Positions 1-11,153 of a DNA stretch of 64,000 nucleotides are shown piece after piece. Source of the DNA: Acanthochromis polyacanthus. Taxonomy: Eukaryota > Chordata > Actinopteri > Pomacentridae. Position 1 is the stretch's first letter, and each line of letters begins with the position of its first letter. Location: positions 36,902,104 through 36,966,103 of the forward strand of contig NC_067129.1 of the NCBI RefSeq assembly GCF_021347895.1, given 5' to 3'. Both the position numbers and the translations under genes were made by a program. The notes beneath the pieces are model-generated. The model saw only the letters and a list, made by a program, of their open reading frames with translations. It was not told the DNA's origin and searched no databases.

Positions 1-13
1 TCATTAAACATAC

Positions 14-218
14 CTGGGATCTTGTGTGCATTCCATGAACCGACCACTCTGTCAAGTCCAATTTGGCTTACTTGACATGTCAGGTTTGAGATGCAGAATC
101 TCGTGAGGTTGTCCTCCATGTTAACAACCTCTTGGTCCAGGAGGTGCACCAGAGCCCGTTTAAGTGGATAATTTACACGATTGTTCACCTCTGGCCACAA
201 CCTCTCAACTCGAAGGTT
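14..218 (-). CDS. integrase-core protein, downstream exon (gene runs off left edge)
   Basis: Read on the minus strand, this 205-nt exon has an AG acceptor at 220-219 and a GT donor at 13-12. It is open in the frame set by the exon at 1027-1174. The peptide begins [15 protein letters not shown] and ends [10 protein letters not shown]. The VERLWPEV block followed by a Cys/Leu-rich stretch and WNAHKIPG resembles the C-terminal half of the integrase-core (DDE-type) domain of transposon-derived vertebrate integrase-like proteins; the Glu of VERLW would be the catalytic Glu. There are no stops or frameshifts, unlike the other transposase relics here. What is seen is the splice sites and frame; the family is from recall, and domestication is inference. 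It could instead be a young multi-exon transposon. Confidence 0.6.
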
Positions 219-1026
219 CTGTTAATTAAAAGTCCAAACGATGTTTTTCTGTGAAAGGGAAATACAACAGCAGAAAATCTAACAATACATTATTGATTTT
301 TTTGTTAAATTCAGAATCATTTCAACCCTCTGGTACCGTTAAAAAATCCCTAATGTACTAGAGGGTTAATATTCTAAGTAAGTGCCACACATACAAGGGG
401 TTTGACTCCGTTTTTACATTACTTTTGATGTAAAACTACTTAATAATAACATGGACAGTACGGCTAACAAATCAAGTCAAGGGATAGATGAGATTATACA
501 AAAGTATGTACAGTATGAACACCTAAAAGCACCAAACAAAAGAAGAAAAGTAAAAAGTATGTGTAAGTCAGCTGTTAAGGTGTATTTAATAGTTAATCAG
601 CAGTAATTAAGAGTAATTTAATAGTAAATCAGTATCAGTAGTAAATCAATACTGACTGGATGTACATTGGTGATTATTATAAACAGTACATGTCTACGAT
701 CTGGATCAATTAAGTATGCAAAATTTATAAGATAAGACAATCTTTATTGTCTGTCACAAGTGGCAGAAATTCATCTTTGACAGGCTTGTATAAAAAACAC
801 TTGAAACAAACGTGAAAAACACAAACGTTAGAAACAACATTTAGGTCATGCTAAAAAGGAGGAACAGGGGGTCTGTTAAAAGCAGCATGTGTTCTTTTTT
901 GATTGTTCAGGGTGGTTATTGCACAGTGGATGAAGGATTATTTGTAGATGTTTTTCTGAGCCAGACACTGGAGGTGACAGTGCATGAAACACCAATAATT
1001 TATATTATCTTTTACACAACCCTCAC
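219..1026 (-). other. intron between the two integrase-like exons
   Basis: About 0.8 kb of AT-rich sequence bounded by GT (1026-1025) and AG (220-219) on the minus strand. The plus-strand ORF at 848-1102 overlaps the upstream exon in antisense and matches nothing. I see no other feature. Confidence 0.5.
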
Positions 1027-1174
1027 CCTTGTTGATGTGGTTTGGAGGTATGGTGACCTGCTGAGGTTGTGTCCGTGTCTTGACAGTCTCTCCTGCATGT
1101 AAAGATTTAGGTAAAACTCCCTGCCGTGATCAACTCGAACTTGGTCCCACATACCATGGTTAACGAGTGCAGAT
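1027..1174 (-). CDS. integrase-core protein, upstream exon
   Basis: A 148-nt minus-strand exon with an AG acceptor at 1176-1175 and a GT donor at 1026-1025. One base completes the previous codon and 49 codons follow. The peptide contains WDQVRVDHGREFYLNLYMQE and ends QTTSTR, joining in frame to NLRVERLW of the next exon. VDHGREF fits the second Asp motif of integrase-core domains. No upstream exon with the first Asp motif was identified. Intact splicing and frame over about 117 codons argue for a functional gene. Which gene it is I cannot say; orthologues would decide between a host gene and a transposon. Confidence 0.6.
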
Positions 1175-2299
1175 CTGGAATAAAATAATGTTTACGTGAC
1201 TGCAATTAATTTAACTAATTCAATAACAGTGTGTATTAAAAATATAATGCAGGACAGAAAGGTTATGACACTAATAATGGTAGTTGTGAATATATTTGCC
1301 TGTATACATCCTCATAAATCACGAGGTTGTTTTTGACCGGCATGGTCGCGCAGCGAGCGATGAAAAGAATGAAAGAAAGGAGACACCGGGCATTTACCGG
1401 CAAAAACTAACGGGACGGGACGGTTACAAATGAAAAGAGAGAAATCACAAAATGTAGCCTAGAGGTTTGGGAGACTCCTCGGAACGTGAATGCGGGAGGA
1501 TCGGATGATGGCTCGTGACAGTTTCCTCATATAGCCTAACAATGGGGAAATTGTCACGAGCTACACATCTGTCAGCTGCACTACCTGCAAGCAGGTGTGC
1601 TCCATGCAGACATTTCTCAAACTTCGTTTTGTAGGCTCAGGACAGACTATCATGATTGTGTTGGATATGAAGTGCCATATAGTAACCCTTATTGATTATT
1701 GATTTATAACTTAAAGCCTAACCTAATAAATCTCTGGGCTGCTGTCCAGCCCGGTAACTATACGTCATAACTACATGTCAACTCCAGGTAGAACAAGTGT
1801 AAAACACCTGGAGTTGATAAACTGGCCTAGCAAAAATAGAAATCTACTACTTCTACTACTCTAACGGCTATTTATACTACGACTACTGCTGCTTGAACTT
1901 TTGGTATTATTATTACTGCTGCGTGTACTTTTAGTATTACTACTACTGCTTGTACAGCTACTAATAATGGTCTGGTGTTTGGTTGTCCAGCTGTTAGCTT
2001 GTGTTAGTGTTTTGCTAGCGGCTAACTGGTTAGCTCTCATAGACTCTGAACAAGATTTAACAATGAAAAAAGAACCAAAAAAAAATCTTACCTATGGAAA
2101 GTTATTCCAAGTTTCCTTGTCTCCAACGTTCAACGTAGTGTGCAATTAAATGCAGCGCAATGAGCCAGCATTGGTTAAAATGCCGTAAAATGCAGAAGTG
2201 GCCAGAACGAGGGGGGGTCCGTGACCTCACTTTCCTGCGCCACTGGAGATTGCTTTTGCATTTGAATTGTGAGACACTTTGTGCGGGGCGAGCACGAAA
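1175..2299. other. non-coding stretch, no supported gene
   Basis: AT-rich sequence with a CG-richer patch near 1330-1450 and simple CTA/CTG-rich runs near 1840-1960. It may hold upstream exons or the promoter of the minus-strand integrase-like gene, since a possible minus-strand donor lies near 2092, but no coding match was recognised. Short ORFs here are not supported. Confidence 0.4.
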
Positions 2300-2745
2300 A
2301 TGAAAAAGCATTTCTGAGTTTGCTCTTGCTTTTTAATTTAGTCACAAAATGAGCAGTCTTGAAGAAGAAAATTAAATTGCATTTTGGAATATTGCTTTTT
2401 AATTTCATTTTTGAGTCAAATAGTGCAGCCATGACTTTGAAATTCAAAAGCATTTCTGCTAATGCTTTTGAATTTTCGAATTTGACATTTCAAATTGAAT
2501 TTTGTTACCTTTTTGCTGGTCAACGTTTTGAAAATGAAATGTCAAATGTGATTTGCTTTTGCATATAAATTTAGTCACAAAATGAGCAGTCTTGAAGAAG
2601 AAAATGAAATTGTATTTTGGAATATTGCTTTTTAATTTCATTTTTGAGTCAAATAGTGCAGCCATGACTTTCAAATTCAAAATCATTTCTGCTAATGCTT
2701 TTGAAGTTGAGATATGAGTCACAATCGCTTCCATAGGTTTCTGCA
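2300..2745. repeat. two-unit tandem repeat, period about 233 bp
   Basis: The block beginning GTCACAAAATGAGCAGTCTT at 2341 recurs at 2574, followed in both units by about 130 bp of near-identical sequence through a shared CATTTCTGCTAATGCTTTTG. This gives two units with a 233-bp offset. The overlapping small ORFs on both strands are by-products of the duplication. No transposon family is recognised. Confidence 0.75.
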
Positions 2746-3300
2746 GATATCAACCAGTCAAATTTAATGCCTTTTAATGCTATTTTAATGCTATACTGTA
2801 AAAATTTTAATGCCACGACTGTGAACTCAACAAATTACACGGGTTTTTTTTTTTTTTAAAGATGATTTTTATATGAAAACCGTACATTTCACTATTTCTG
2901 AATCTGGGAAACCACCCCTGACCACCAACGTGCTGAAGTCAATCTCTGAAATCCACATTTTTGAGCCATTTTTGCTGGAATTTGTGTTTCCCCATTTCCC
3001 AGCTCTCCTCCACCTGGTCCAGCCTGCCGGCCACTTTAAAAACATGCAGTTTTTGGAAATTGTACCCAACCGGCTTGAACAATTATCGCAATTCTTCGAC
3101 ATGTTAATGCAGATGCACATATCTGACAAATCGCAGAGCTATAATTACATATTATTGTCAAATATTTTCTTGAAAAGAAAAAAAAATTTAACAAATGTGT
3201 TTATTGATGTTCCAAGATGTTACAAACTTCAGTACAATTACAAAAACTTTCTTTTAAAAAGCTCTAGAATCCCTTGTTTCATATCTTTGAGAAATTGAAA
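2746..3300. other. unassigned stretch with an unsupported 141-codon ORF
   Basis: It contains several TTTAATGC motifs near 2770-2815 and a T-run at 2845. A plus-strand ORF at 2873-3298 has no recognisable domain, and an antisense ORF covers part of it. Probably an old repeat. Confidence 0.3.
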
Positions 3301-3499
3301 AAGAAAAGATATATGAACAAAGAAACTATCGGTAAGGTGTTTCCCAGATCCTATGGCTGACACATAGGTGAGATTAAATAAGAACCTGATGGCGATCGAC
3401 ACTTATAAAGAGGGGACAAACAGAAACAACAGTACTCACAGTGATCCCCTGGAATCTAGGTCTGTAGATATCTGTATTGCACTGAACCATCTAAATGTC

Positions 3500-4650
3500 T
3501 CACAATGCTAGTTCATAGTAAGTAATCAGTGGGTTCCACCTCTTCTTGAACAAGTCCATTTCGAGGTTGAGCTTTGCTGTTATTTTTTCCATTGTATATA
3601 CCCTGATAAGTTGATCTTTCCATTGATCTATGGTCGGGGGTAATGGCTTACACCAGGATACTGTTATCTTTTTTGCCACCATTATGAAGATTTTGAGAAG
3701 GTACGCTTTTTCTTTACCTACAAGATCATGGGGGAGCACTCCAAGTACAAAGATCAGCGGGTTCTTTTTTATATTAATTTGTAAAATATTAATAAGTTCC
3801 ACCCTTATTCCCTCCCAGTACAATTTCAATTTGGGACAATCCCAGAAAATGTGTGTGTGGTCTCCAATTTGACCACATTGTCTCCAACAAAGATTTGTCT
3901 TTGTCTTGTCAAATTTAGAAATATTAAGAGGTGTTTTGAAAAAACAGGTATTCACTTTCCAAATGAATTCCTTCCATGAAGGGCTGTTAGTCAATTTATG
4001 CCCATACTCACACACTTGTTCCCATCTTTGATTGTCAATCACAACATTCATTTCTAATTCCCACTTCTCCCCTAGAGAACTCCCCCTTACAATTGTATGT
4101 AGTAGTTTATATAGATGCGACACAATTTTTCCGCCTTCTTCTTTTTTATGGTCCTGATAAAGAAAAGCTTTAGTTCAGAAGGCTGCCTTCTGAGAGACTG
4201 CCATTCAGCATGGGACATCAGATAGCTTCTCAACTGTAGGAACCTGTAAAAATCAGTAGAAATCAAATCAAAATCTTCCTGTAATTGTTTAAATGACTTC
4301 AGGATTTTATCATCAAATAAATCATCTACAACAATAAGGCCCTTATTTTCTCAATCTTTGAATCTTGAATCTAAATGTCTGGGTATAAAATCATTTATCT
4401 CTGAGATTTTCATTGCCCTAGATATGGATTGAGGTGCATTTATCTTTTTTCTCACTATATTTAAAACCTTATGTGTGCACTTCATCCAACAATTTGTGAT
4501 TTTGTTCCTTTTCCATACCTCATCAGAGCAGAATGGCAATATTTGAAGTGAAACCTCCGGGGATGAATTTTGTTCTAAAGACAGCCATGTTGTTTCATTA
4601 TTTTGTTTTAACCACTGTACTGCACCACGTAGTTGTGCTGCCCAAACTAA
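3500..4650 (-). pseudogene. L1 ORF2 C-terminal region (outer element)
   Basis: The minus-strand ORF at 4123-3500 and the one to its right together resemble the L1 region after the RT. WAAQLRGAVQWLKQN lies near 4640-4600, and a Cys/His knuckle of the form CWRQCG...H..WDCPKL near 3885-3830, followed by a basic tail. The frame is broken between 4350 and 4125. The long minus ORF that continues past 4650 is chimeric, because sequence right of about 4650 belongs to the plus-strand L1. Confidence 0.7.
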
Positions 4651-7576
4651 TGATACCTCAGATCTTTCTAACAGTACTCTATGGGAGGCTTTAAAGGCAT
4701 TTGTTAGAGGCCAAATTATATCATACAGTGCACAACTACATAAAAAACAAGATAAAAAAAGGAAAAAAATAATTGATGAAATTATTAACATAGATTATGA
4801 AAACGCAGTAGCACCCAGAGCTGAACTGCTCGCAAAGAGGATGTCACTGCAAACAGAGATTAATCTTCGTTATACATCAGAGACAACAAAATTAATAAAT
4901 CGCTCCAAACATAAGTATTATGAACACGGAGAGAAAATAGGAAAATATCTGTCCCATCAGATAAGAGCATATGAGGCATCTAGAGTAATAACTGAAATTC
5001 GCACAGGCTCTGGCTATGTGACTAGAGATCAATGAGATATTAATGAGGAATTTAAACAATTCTATGTTAAACTGTACACAACAGAATCAAAAAAAGGAAG
5101 CCAATCTTTTAAAAGTTTTTTTTTGATAACCTAGCTATCCCTTCTATCGGTGTTGATGATAAAGAACTTTTGGAAGAGCCCATTACACTAGAGGAGATTA
5201 TAGCAGCAATACGTAGTCTACAAAGTTCCAAAGCACCTGGCCCAGATGGGTACACTCCTGAATTTTATAAGACATTCACAGCACAGATCTCACCCATCCT
5301 CATAAGAGTTTTTAATGAATCCTTTCAAAGAGGACTTCTGCCAGAAACATTTTACCAGGCTTCAATTTCGCTGCTACTTAAAAAAGGGAAAGACCTATTA
5401 GAACCAGCATCTTGTAGGCCGATAAGCCAGCTAAATGTTGATACTAAGATTTTAGCTAAAATATTTGCTAGTAGACTTGAAAATGTTCTTCCAGGTTTAG
5501 TTCACGAAGATCAGACTGGTTTTATTAAAAACAGACAGATGGTCCAAAATATTCGTAGAATTTTTAATATTATCTATTCTTCAGATCCGAACCCCCAGAC
5601 TGAAGTGTTGATATCCCTTGATGCAGAAAAGGCCTTTGACAGGGTCGAGTGGGATTATCTCTTCTCGGCCCTGTCAAGGTTTGGATTTGGTTCCAGATAT
5701 ATTTCATGGATCAGGCTCTTGTATGCTTCTCCAAAGGCATCAGTGCAGACAAATAGACTAAAATCGGATTACTTTAATTTAACACGTTCAACAAGACAAG
5801 GTTGCCCTTTGTCACCACTGCTTTTCGCCTTAGCGATTGAATCCCTTGCTATTTATTTACGCTCCTCCTCTACATACACTGGGATTTTTAGAGGGAATGA
5901 GGAGCATAAGGTCTCGCTGTATGCTGATGATTTATTATTATATATTTCCAAACCCTCTAAATCAGTACCTGTTATAATGTCTATATTAAAGATGTTTGGG
6001 CAAATATCAGGATATAAACTTAATATTGCCAAAAGTGTTCTGTTCCCCTTTAAAATTTTGGAAGATCAACAACAAATCTCTACACAGTTTACATACTTAG
6101 GAATAATGATAACTAAAACGTTTGTAGGGCTCTATAAAGAGAATTTTTAAAGCTATTAGACAATACTGCACAAGAGCTACAACGTTGGTCCCACCTACCT
6201 ATATCATTAGCTGGTCGAATCAATGTAACTAAGATGAGCATTCTCCGCCAATTTTCTTTTTTTCTATCAATGCATTCCCATCTATATTAAAAATGTGTTT
6301 TTTTACTAGTATAGACAAGATGGTTTCTGAATTTATATGGTGTAAAAAAAAAAAACAGACTAAGAAAGGCTTTCTTGCAGCGACCCAAATCTGAAGGAGG
6401 AATGGGTTTACCCATTTTCCAGTTCTACTACTGGGCATGCAATATCAAGATGATTGCTTACTGGTTACAAAAACAATCTCCAATGTGGTTAATGATAGAA
6501 AAAGCAAGTTGCTCCCCCTCTTCCCTGTCAGCTATGCTGTTCTCATCTATGGCTTCAATGCATACTGATTCTCTGGTCAACCCAGTTGTAACTCATACAC
6601 TTAAAATCTGGTCCCAGATTCGGAAAAACTTTGGATGGCAGGCTGGCTCTCTTCAAAGTCCAATTACTAGAAATCATTCCTTTGTACCCTCTTTTAAAAA
6701 TAAAGTGTTCGACGACTGGTTTTAAAAAGGAATCCACAACTTTGCTGACTTGTTTACTGACAATGTATTCTCATCATTTGAACAAATCCAAAAAAGATAC
6801 AGTATTCCTCGACTGAATTTCTTTAAATATTTACAAGTACGCAATTATGTACAACAAAACAATCCTCTCTTCCCTAATTTACCAAGCCGCTCCCCAATGG
6901 AATCAATACTTTCACAAGATCCCTCTGGGAAAGGCTATATATATAAAAAAAACATTTTTTTATTAAACTTTAACAACTAACAGGAGCTCTTGCTATGGAT
7001 CATCTGAGATCGGCCTGGGAGGATGATCTCAGAAGGGTGATCACTGAGGAACAGTGGGTGACAGCTTTGGAACAAACCCATAGTGTTTCAGTGTGTGCGA
7101 GACATGGTCTCTTACAATTTAAAATAATACACCGGTTACACTGGTCTAAAGAAAAGCTTCATAAAATATTCCCAGAAGTAGATCCATCATGTGATCGATG
7201 TGGAATGGCACCAGCCTCTCTGGGCCATATGTTTTGGCATTGCCCAAGGATAACAGGTTATTGGAACAGCATCTTTCAGACACTATCCAAAACATTAAAT
7301 AGACCTGTTGACTGTGATCCTTTGACAGCTATCTTGGGCATTGTCGATCCTAGTGTATTAAAAAACAATGCAGAACATAATATGATTTCATTTATCTGCT
7401 TGATTCCAAGACGACCAATCCTTCGTAATTGGAAGAAGAAGACTGCACCAACACATGAAAATCTTATGAGAGATGTAATGGCACACCTGGAACTAGAGAA
7501 AATAAAATTCTCCTTGAATAAACAGGAGAAAAAATTTCATAATATTTGGCAACCTTTTATCAATTGTTTCAATTAA
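4650..7576 (+). pseudogene. L1 ORF2: linker, reverse transcriptase, C-terminal domain (broken)
   Basis: The linker reads through 4650-5035 and stops. The RT is open over 5170-6150, with motifs SSKAPGPDGYTPEFYK, DQTGFIKNRQ, SLDAEKAFDRVEW, TRQGCPLSPLLFALAIE and LYADDLLLY, so both catalytic Asp motifs are present. The frame is then lost. PKSEGGMGLPIFQFYYWACN follows at 6375-6450, and a Cys/His knuckle (CDRCGMAPASLGHMFWHCP) at about 7190-7245 in the last ORF (6995-7576). There is no endonuclease domain because of 5' truncation. Stops and frameshifts make it non-functional. Confidence 0.85.
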
Positions 7577-7875
7577 ATGATTATAAGTTAGCTGGACTCT
7601 GGATGCAGTGGGAGAGAAGAGGAAAGGAGGAAGGAAGGGAATGAAATAACAGGAATTTTTTTTCACCCTCTTATAGGTATCTATGTATATGCTTTTATTT
7701 TATGTTTTTTTTGTACATTGTAGATGTCTATATTTTTACTACTGTTTGTGTGTTATTTAAGATGTGCTACTGATTTACTTTACACATTGTGAAAATCAGC
7801 TGTGTAATTGAGTATCTGACTGCTGTTTTTTATTATGTTCGAAAAAGTTAATAAAAAAAATTATATAAAAAAAAG
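4650..7875 (+). mobile_element. inner L1 (Tx1-like) LINE, plus strand, 5'-truncated
   Basis: L1 sequence begins in the ORF2 linker (NSTLWEAFKAFVRGQIISY near 4670-4730) and runs through RT, C-terminal domain and 3' UTR to an A-rich end at 7850-7875. It abuts broken minus-strand L1 on both sides, so it inserted into the outer L1. No clean target-site duplication is visible, and about 600 bp of the target is absent. Confidence 0.75.
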
Positions 7876-8165
7876 AATCGGAGAAAGACAACACCCTTGA
7901 CGCGTTCCCCTTTTTAAAGAGAAACTATCTGAGATATAACCATTAACATGTACTCTGGAGGTGGGGTTTTTGTATAGAACTTTGAACCACTCAATGAGTA
8001 CTTCATCAAAGCCCATTTTATTCAAGACATGTTCCAGGAACAACCAGTCCACCCAATCAAATGCCTTCTCCGCATCAACGCTGAGAAGCATTGATGGGTA
8101 AGACTGTGCTCTGGCGGTTGATATTATATTCAGAGTGCACCTGATGTTGTTTAGTCCCAATCTAC
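7876..8165 (-). pseudogene. central RT fragment of the outer L1
   Basis: The minus-strand reading gives GLNNIRCTLNIIS, SVDAEKAFDWVDW and RGTRQGCCLSPIL, matching RT palm motifs including the motif A Asp. It is cut on the left by the A-rich end of the inner L1 and on the right by the Harbinger element. Confidence 0.8.
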
Positions 8166-8610
8166 CAGGGGCCTATTTCACGAAGCAGGTTTAGTGAAAA
8201 CTCCGAGTTTGTTAACCCTGAAATGAGGGAAACTCAGAGTTTTCCATTTCACGAAGCGAGGTAACTCTAACCAGGGAATTACTCGAGCCTGTTTCACAAA
8301 GAGGGGTAACTTCAACTCTCGGTCAGTTACCGCAGTAACAGACTCTATGACTCTAACCTGCTCGCCAGCAGGTTTATCTGAGAAAACCTCGAGTTTCTCT
8401 CTGTCTCCGCCCTCTTTCAGCCACACACGCTGTTTCATTTCCTCATTCATTCAGTCAGTAAGCGAGCGAGTTTTGGCGTAGAACAGCTTTTATTAACGAT
8501 CCAGTGGATAAAGGAGCAGCATTACTGCACAGATAGTTAAATATTCGTCGGTAGATTGTTATCAGACCGCGCATAAATGTTCTCGCATTTCCAGACAATT
8601 ATCGGTTTGA

Positions 8611-9805
8611 GTGGTACCGTTTCGTAATCGTTTTAAGTCCATAATCTACATAAACAACCAAATCCGTCCTTACATTTACATTACCAGCCGCAGTCATGCT
8701 TTCACATCCAGCAGATATTTTGTGTGTTGCGCTGCGGTTCTTTGCAAATGGAAGTTTTTATATAATGTCGGAGATGCAGAGCACTACAGTAAGACAACTG
8801 TATGCAGGACAGTCAGAAAAGTTTTCCTGGTTCTGAAACGACTTTTACTCGTCATTGTGGTTTTCCTGGACACAAACCTGTCAGAGCATCAAGGAGGATC
8901 CATGGGATTGCAGGTGAATGATGAAGAGAGCTGTTAAATTCATTTTAAATCATATTCTGTTAATGACATTGTACTGCAGCCTCAGACTGGGATTAGTCAT
9001 TTTAATTTCTTTTAGGATTTCCCAGTGTGATTGGCTGCATAGATGCACACACTTCCCCATTACAGCTCCCTCACATCATGAATAGGAAGTCCATTCACAG
9101 CATAAATGTGCAGGTAGGCTACAGGTAGACTGACTACTGTTTCTTAATGTTGAAGACTGCATCATAGTTCAACATCTGTCATTCTCTGCACTGTCCAGAT
9201 CATATGTGATGCTGCATACATCATTTCTAATGTGGAGGCCAAGTGGCCTGGGTCTGTTCATGACTCCAGGATTTATCAAGAGTCTAACCTTAGCAACAGA
9301 CTGCTGCATGGTCAGCAGCCTAAAGATTTTCACAATAGAATTCTCTTGTCTCCCTCCTTTAATATACTCTGATGTATCCACTATACATTACAGGAGAGTT
9401 TGATGGCCTTCTGCTGAGTGATAGGGGTTACCATGCCAACCCAGGCTGATGACCTCATACCCTGACCCTGAACCAGGGCCCCAACAGAACTTCAACCGGA
9501 CTCACTGCAGGACCAGAGCCCAGGTGGAGATGACCATAGGCCTGCTGAAAGCCCGTTTCCAGAGCTTATGTCTCCTCAGGGTGACCCCTGAGAGGGCCTG
9601 TGATATTACTGTGGCATGTGTTGTTCTTCATAATATTACCACTATTAGAGGAGAGCAACACCCTGCCCTACAAACTGAAGACCCAGATGATGACCCCATC
9701 CACCTGCAGCTATCCAGGACAGCAGAGCAGTCAGAGACACCATGTGCAATAATCACTTTAGAGTTTAAGTCACCATCGTCACCACCACAGCAAATAAAGA
9801 CATGA
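8611..9805 (+). pseudogene. Harbinger DDE transposase (frameshifted)
   Basis: Conserved blocks appear in order. FLYNVGDAEHYSKTTVC (8750-8800) is an N-terminal helix-turn-helix-like region. A probable intron runs from about 8935 to 9014. FPSVIGCIDAHTSPLQLPH follows near 9018-9075 with the first Asp. WPGSVHDSRIYQE near 9245-9285 carries the second Asp, LLSDRGYPCQP near 9412-9445 the third acidic motif, and the C-terminal block VEMTIGLLKARFQSL and VLHNI ends by 9805. Reading frames change between blocks (for example before 8935), so the copy looks defective. The domain matches the HARBI1 / DDE_Tnp_4 group. Confidence 0.8.
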
Positions 9806-9869
9806 TACACATTTCATTTGGTCTTCTTTATTCCCTACAAATAAAAGATAGTTCAGTTAATGTTCCAAT

Positions 9870-10954
9870 AGTTAACATAATTCACCTGTGACCATCACCA
9901 CCTCTAACTTGTTCTCCAGTATTTCAATTTCCAGATCTGCCCTCCTAATCTGTTTTTTTTTTTCTCAGCAAATGCAGTTTGTAAATCTGTTTTATTGATA
10001 ACTGGGAATACATAGAGGACATTCAATTATACAGTTGCACATGAATTCCACAGAATGAAGCTCTGGTGTTTCCTGAACATCCATCTCACTGCAGTGGAAG
10101 CTGAGGGACCATCCTGCTGCTGTCCAGCCATGCTCTGTTAAAAAGGATGAGAATGTGAAATACTTCAGTGTAGGCTAAATGTCACACTCTATATTCCACC
10201 CAAAATCTGAATGAGAAGAAAACTATCAGTAACATACCTCTTTATGCCTTTCTGGATCCCCCTCTGTAAAGGCAGCAGACACAGTTTCATCCTCTTCATC
10301 CTAGATCAGTGACATGTTTCAGTAAACTTAAACTACCATTTGGATAAATCTTTGGAGTGTTGCCTACTTACAATTACAAGGTGTATATATATATGTATAT
10401 ATATATATATGTGTGCATCCATGACATTTTATACCACCGTTTTACAGGCATCTGCTTTCTTTCTGTTGGCTGAGCAGAAGTCTATGTTAGTTTAAATAGG
10501 CTTAATTATTTAACAGAACATGATATGGATGCAGACATTTTGGCTATATGTGGATAAAACAACTACACAGTCAAACAGTCACTTAATATTTAGGCTACTT
10601 TACAATGTAAAACATGATCAACATGAAGTACCTCCATGAAATAATGCCGAGGTCTGACCCGTTTGAACAATGTTTTTATATTTCATCTTAAGGTGCTGCC
10701 CCGTCGGGATTTCACCTAAATGAAATAACTTAATATCCTACCATTCAGACAGTTATTCCCTGCAATATTATTATGATTACAAAGGACTACATTTAAACTT
10801 ACGCATTGATCCAGGCTGTTCTCCACGCCGTCTCCCTCTCTTTTGCAGCTGCAGCGGTGTTGCACTTCTTTCTAAAAATGTGTTCAAACTCGCCATATGA
10901 GCGCGTTAAAAACTTCCAGTTCAAAAACGCAGCCTTTCGCTTCCCCGTTTCCAT
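9870..10954 (-). CDS. Harbinger Myb/SANT-like accessory protein (several exons)
   Basis: Minus strand. The first exon (10954-10803) starts at an ATG and gives KRKAAFLNWKFLTRSYGEFE followed by IFRKKCNTAAAAKERETAW, with a GT donor at 10802-10801; this is the Myb/SANT-like DNA-binding region of Harbinger second proteins. A second block near 10720-10640 reads PTGQHLKMKYKNIVQT. A third near 10310-10240 reads DEEDETVSAAFTEGDPERHK with a GT donor. A final coiled-coil-like block, EKKKQIRRADLEIEILENKL, lies near 9970-9900. In the family this protein helps the transposase bind DNA and enter the nucleus. The exon structure is inferred; whether it is intact is uncertain. Confidence 0.65.
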
Positions 10955-11153
10955 GGTGACTCGTCGAATCGGGGTTCCATTGATGCTGTCTTTTCAGACT
11001 TGCAGTGCACGCGCGTAACTCCAGGTCACACTACTCCGAGTTGATTAACCCAACTCAAATCAGGCGTTGTGAGTTTTCTATCTCAGAGTAGATCAACTCA
11101 GAGTTGTGGAAGAAACTCAGTTTGTAAAACCTGCTTCGTGAAATAGGCCCCAG

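Larger units (their letters stand above)
8169..11150 (+). mobile_element. PIF/Harbinger DNA transposon, complete ends, 2982 bp
   Basis: Terminal inverted repeats of 24 bp begin GGGCCTATTTCACGAAGCAG at 8169 and appear as the reverse complement ending at 11150. They are flanked by the 3-bp direct repeat CAG (8166-8168 and 11151-11153), the TSD length expected for PIF/Harbinger. Inside are two convergent genes usual for the family: a DDE transposase on + (8611-9805) and a Myb/SANT-like protein on - (9870-10954). Subterminal copies of motifs like CTCAGAGTT and AACTCGGAG lie at both ends. Excising the element with one CAG restores the host L1 frame. Confidence 0.92.

Noticed and set aside
2873..3298. 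141-codon ORF as a gene
   Set aside because: No domain, no splice or promoter signal, an overlapping antisense ORF, and repeat-like surroundings.
4351..4791. 146-codon minus-strand ORF as one protein
   Set aside because: Chimeric: right of about 4650 it is the antisense of the plus-strand L1 linker.
3500..7875. Single L1 with a 5' inversion by twin priming
   Set aside because: The inverted piece is the C-terminal region, not the 5' part, so two separate elements explain the layout better.
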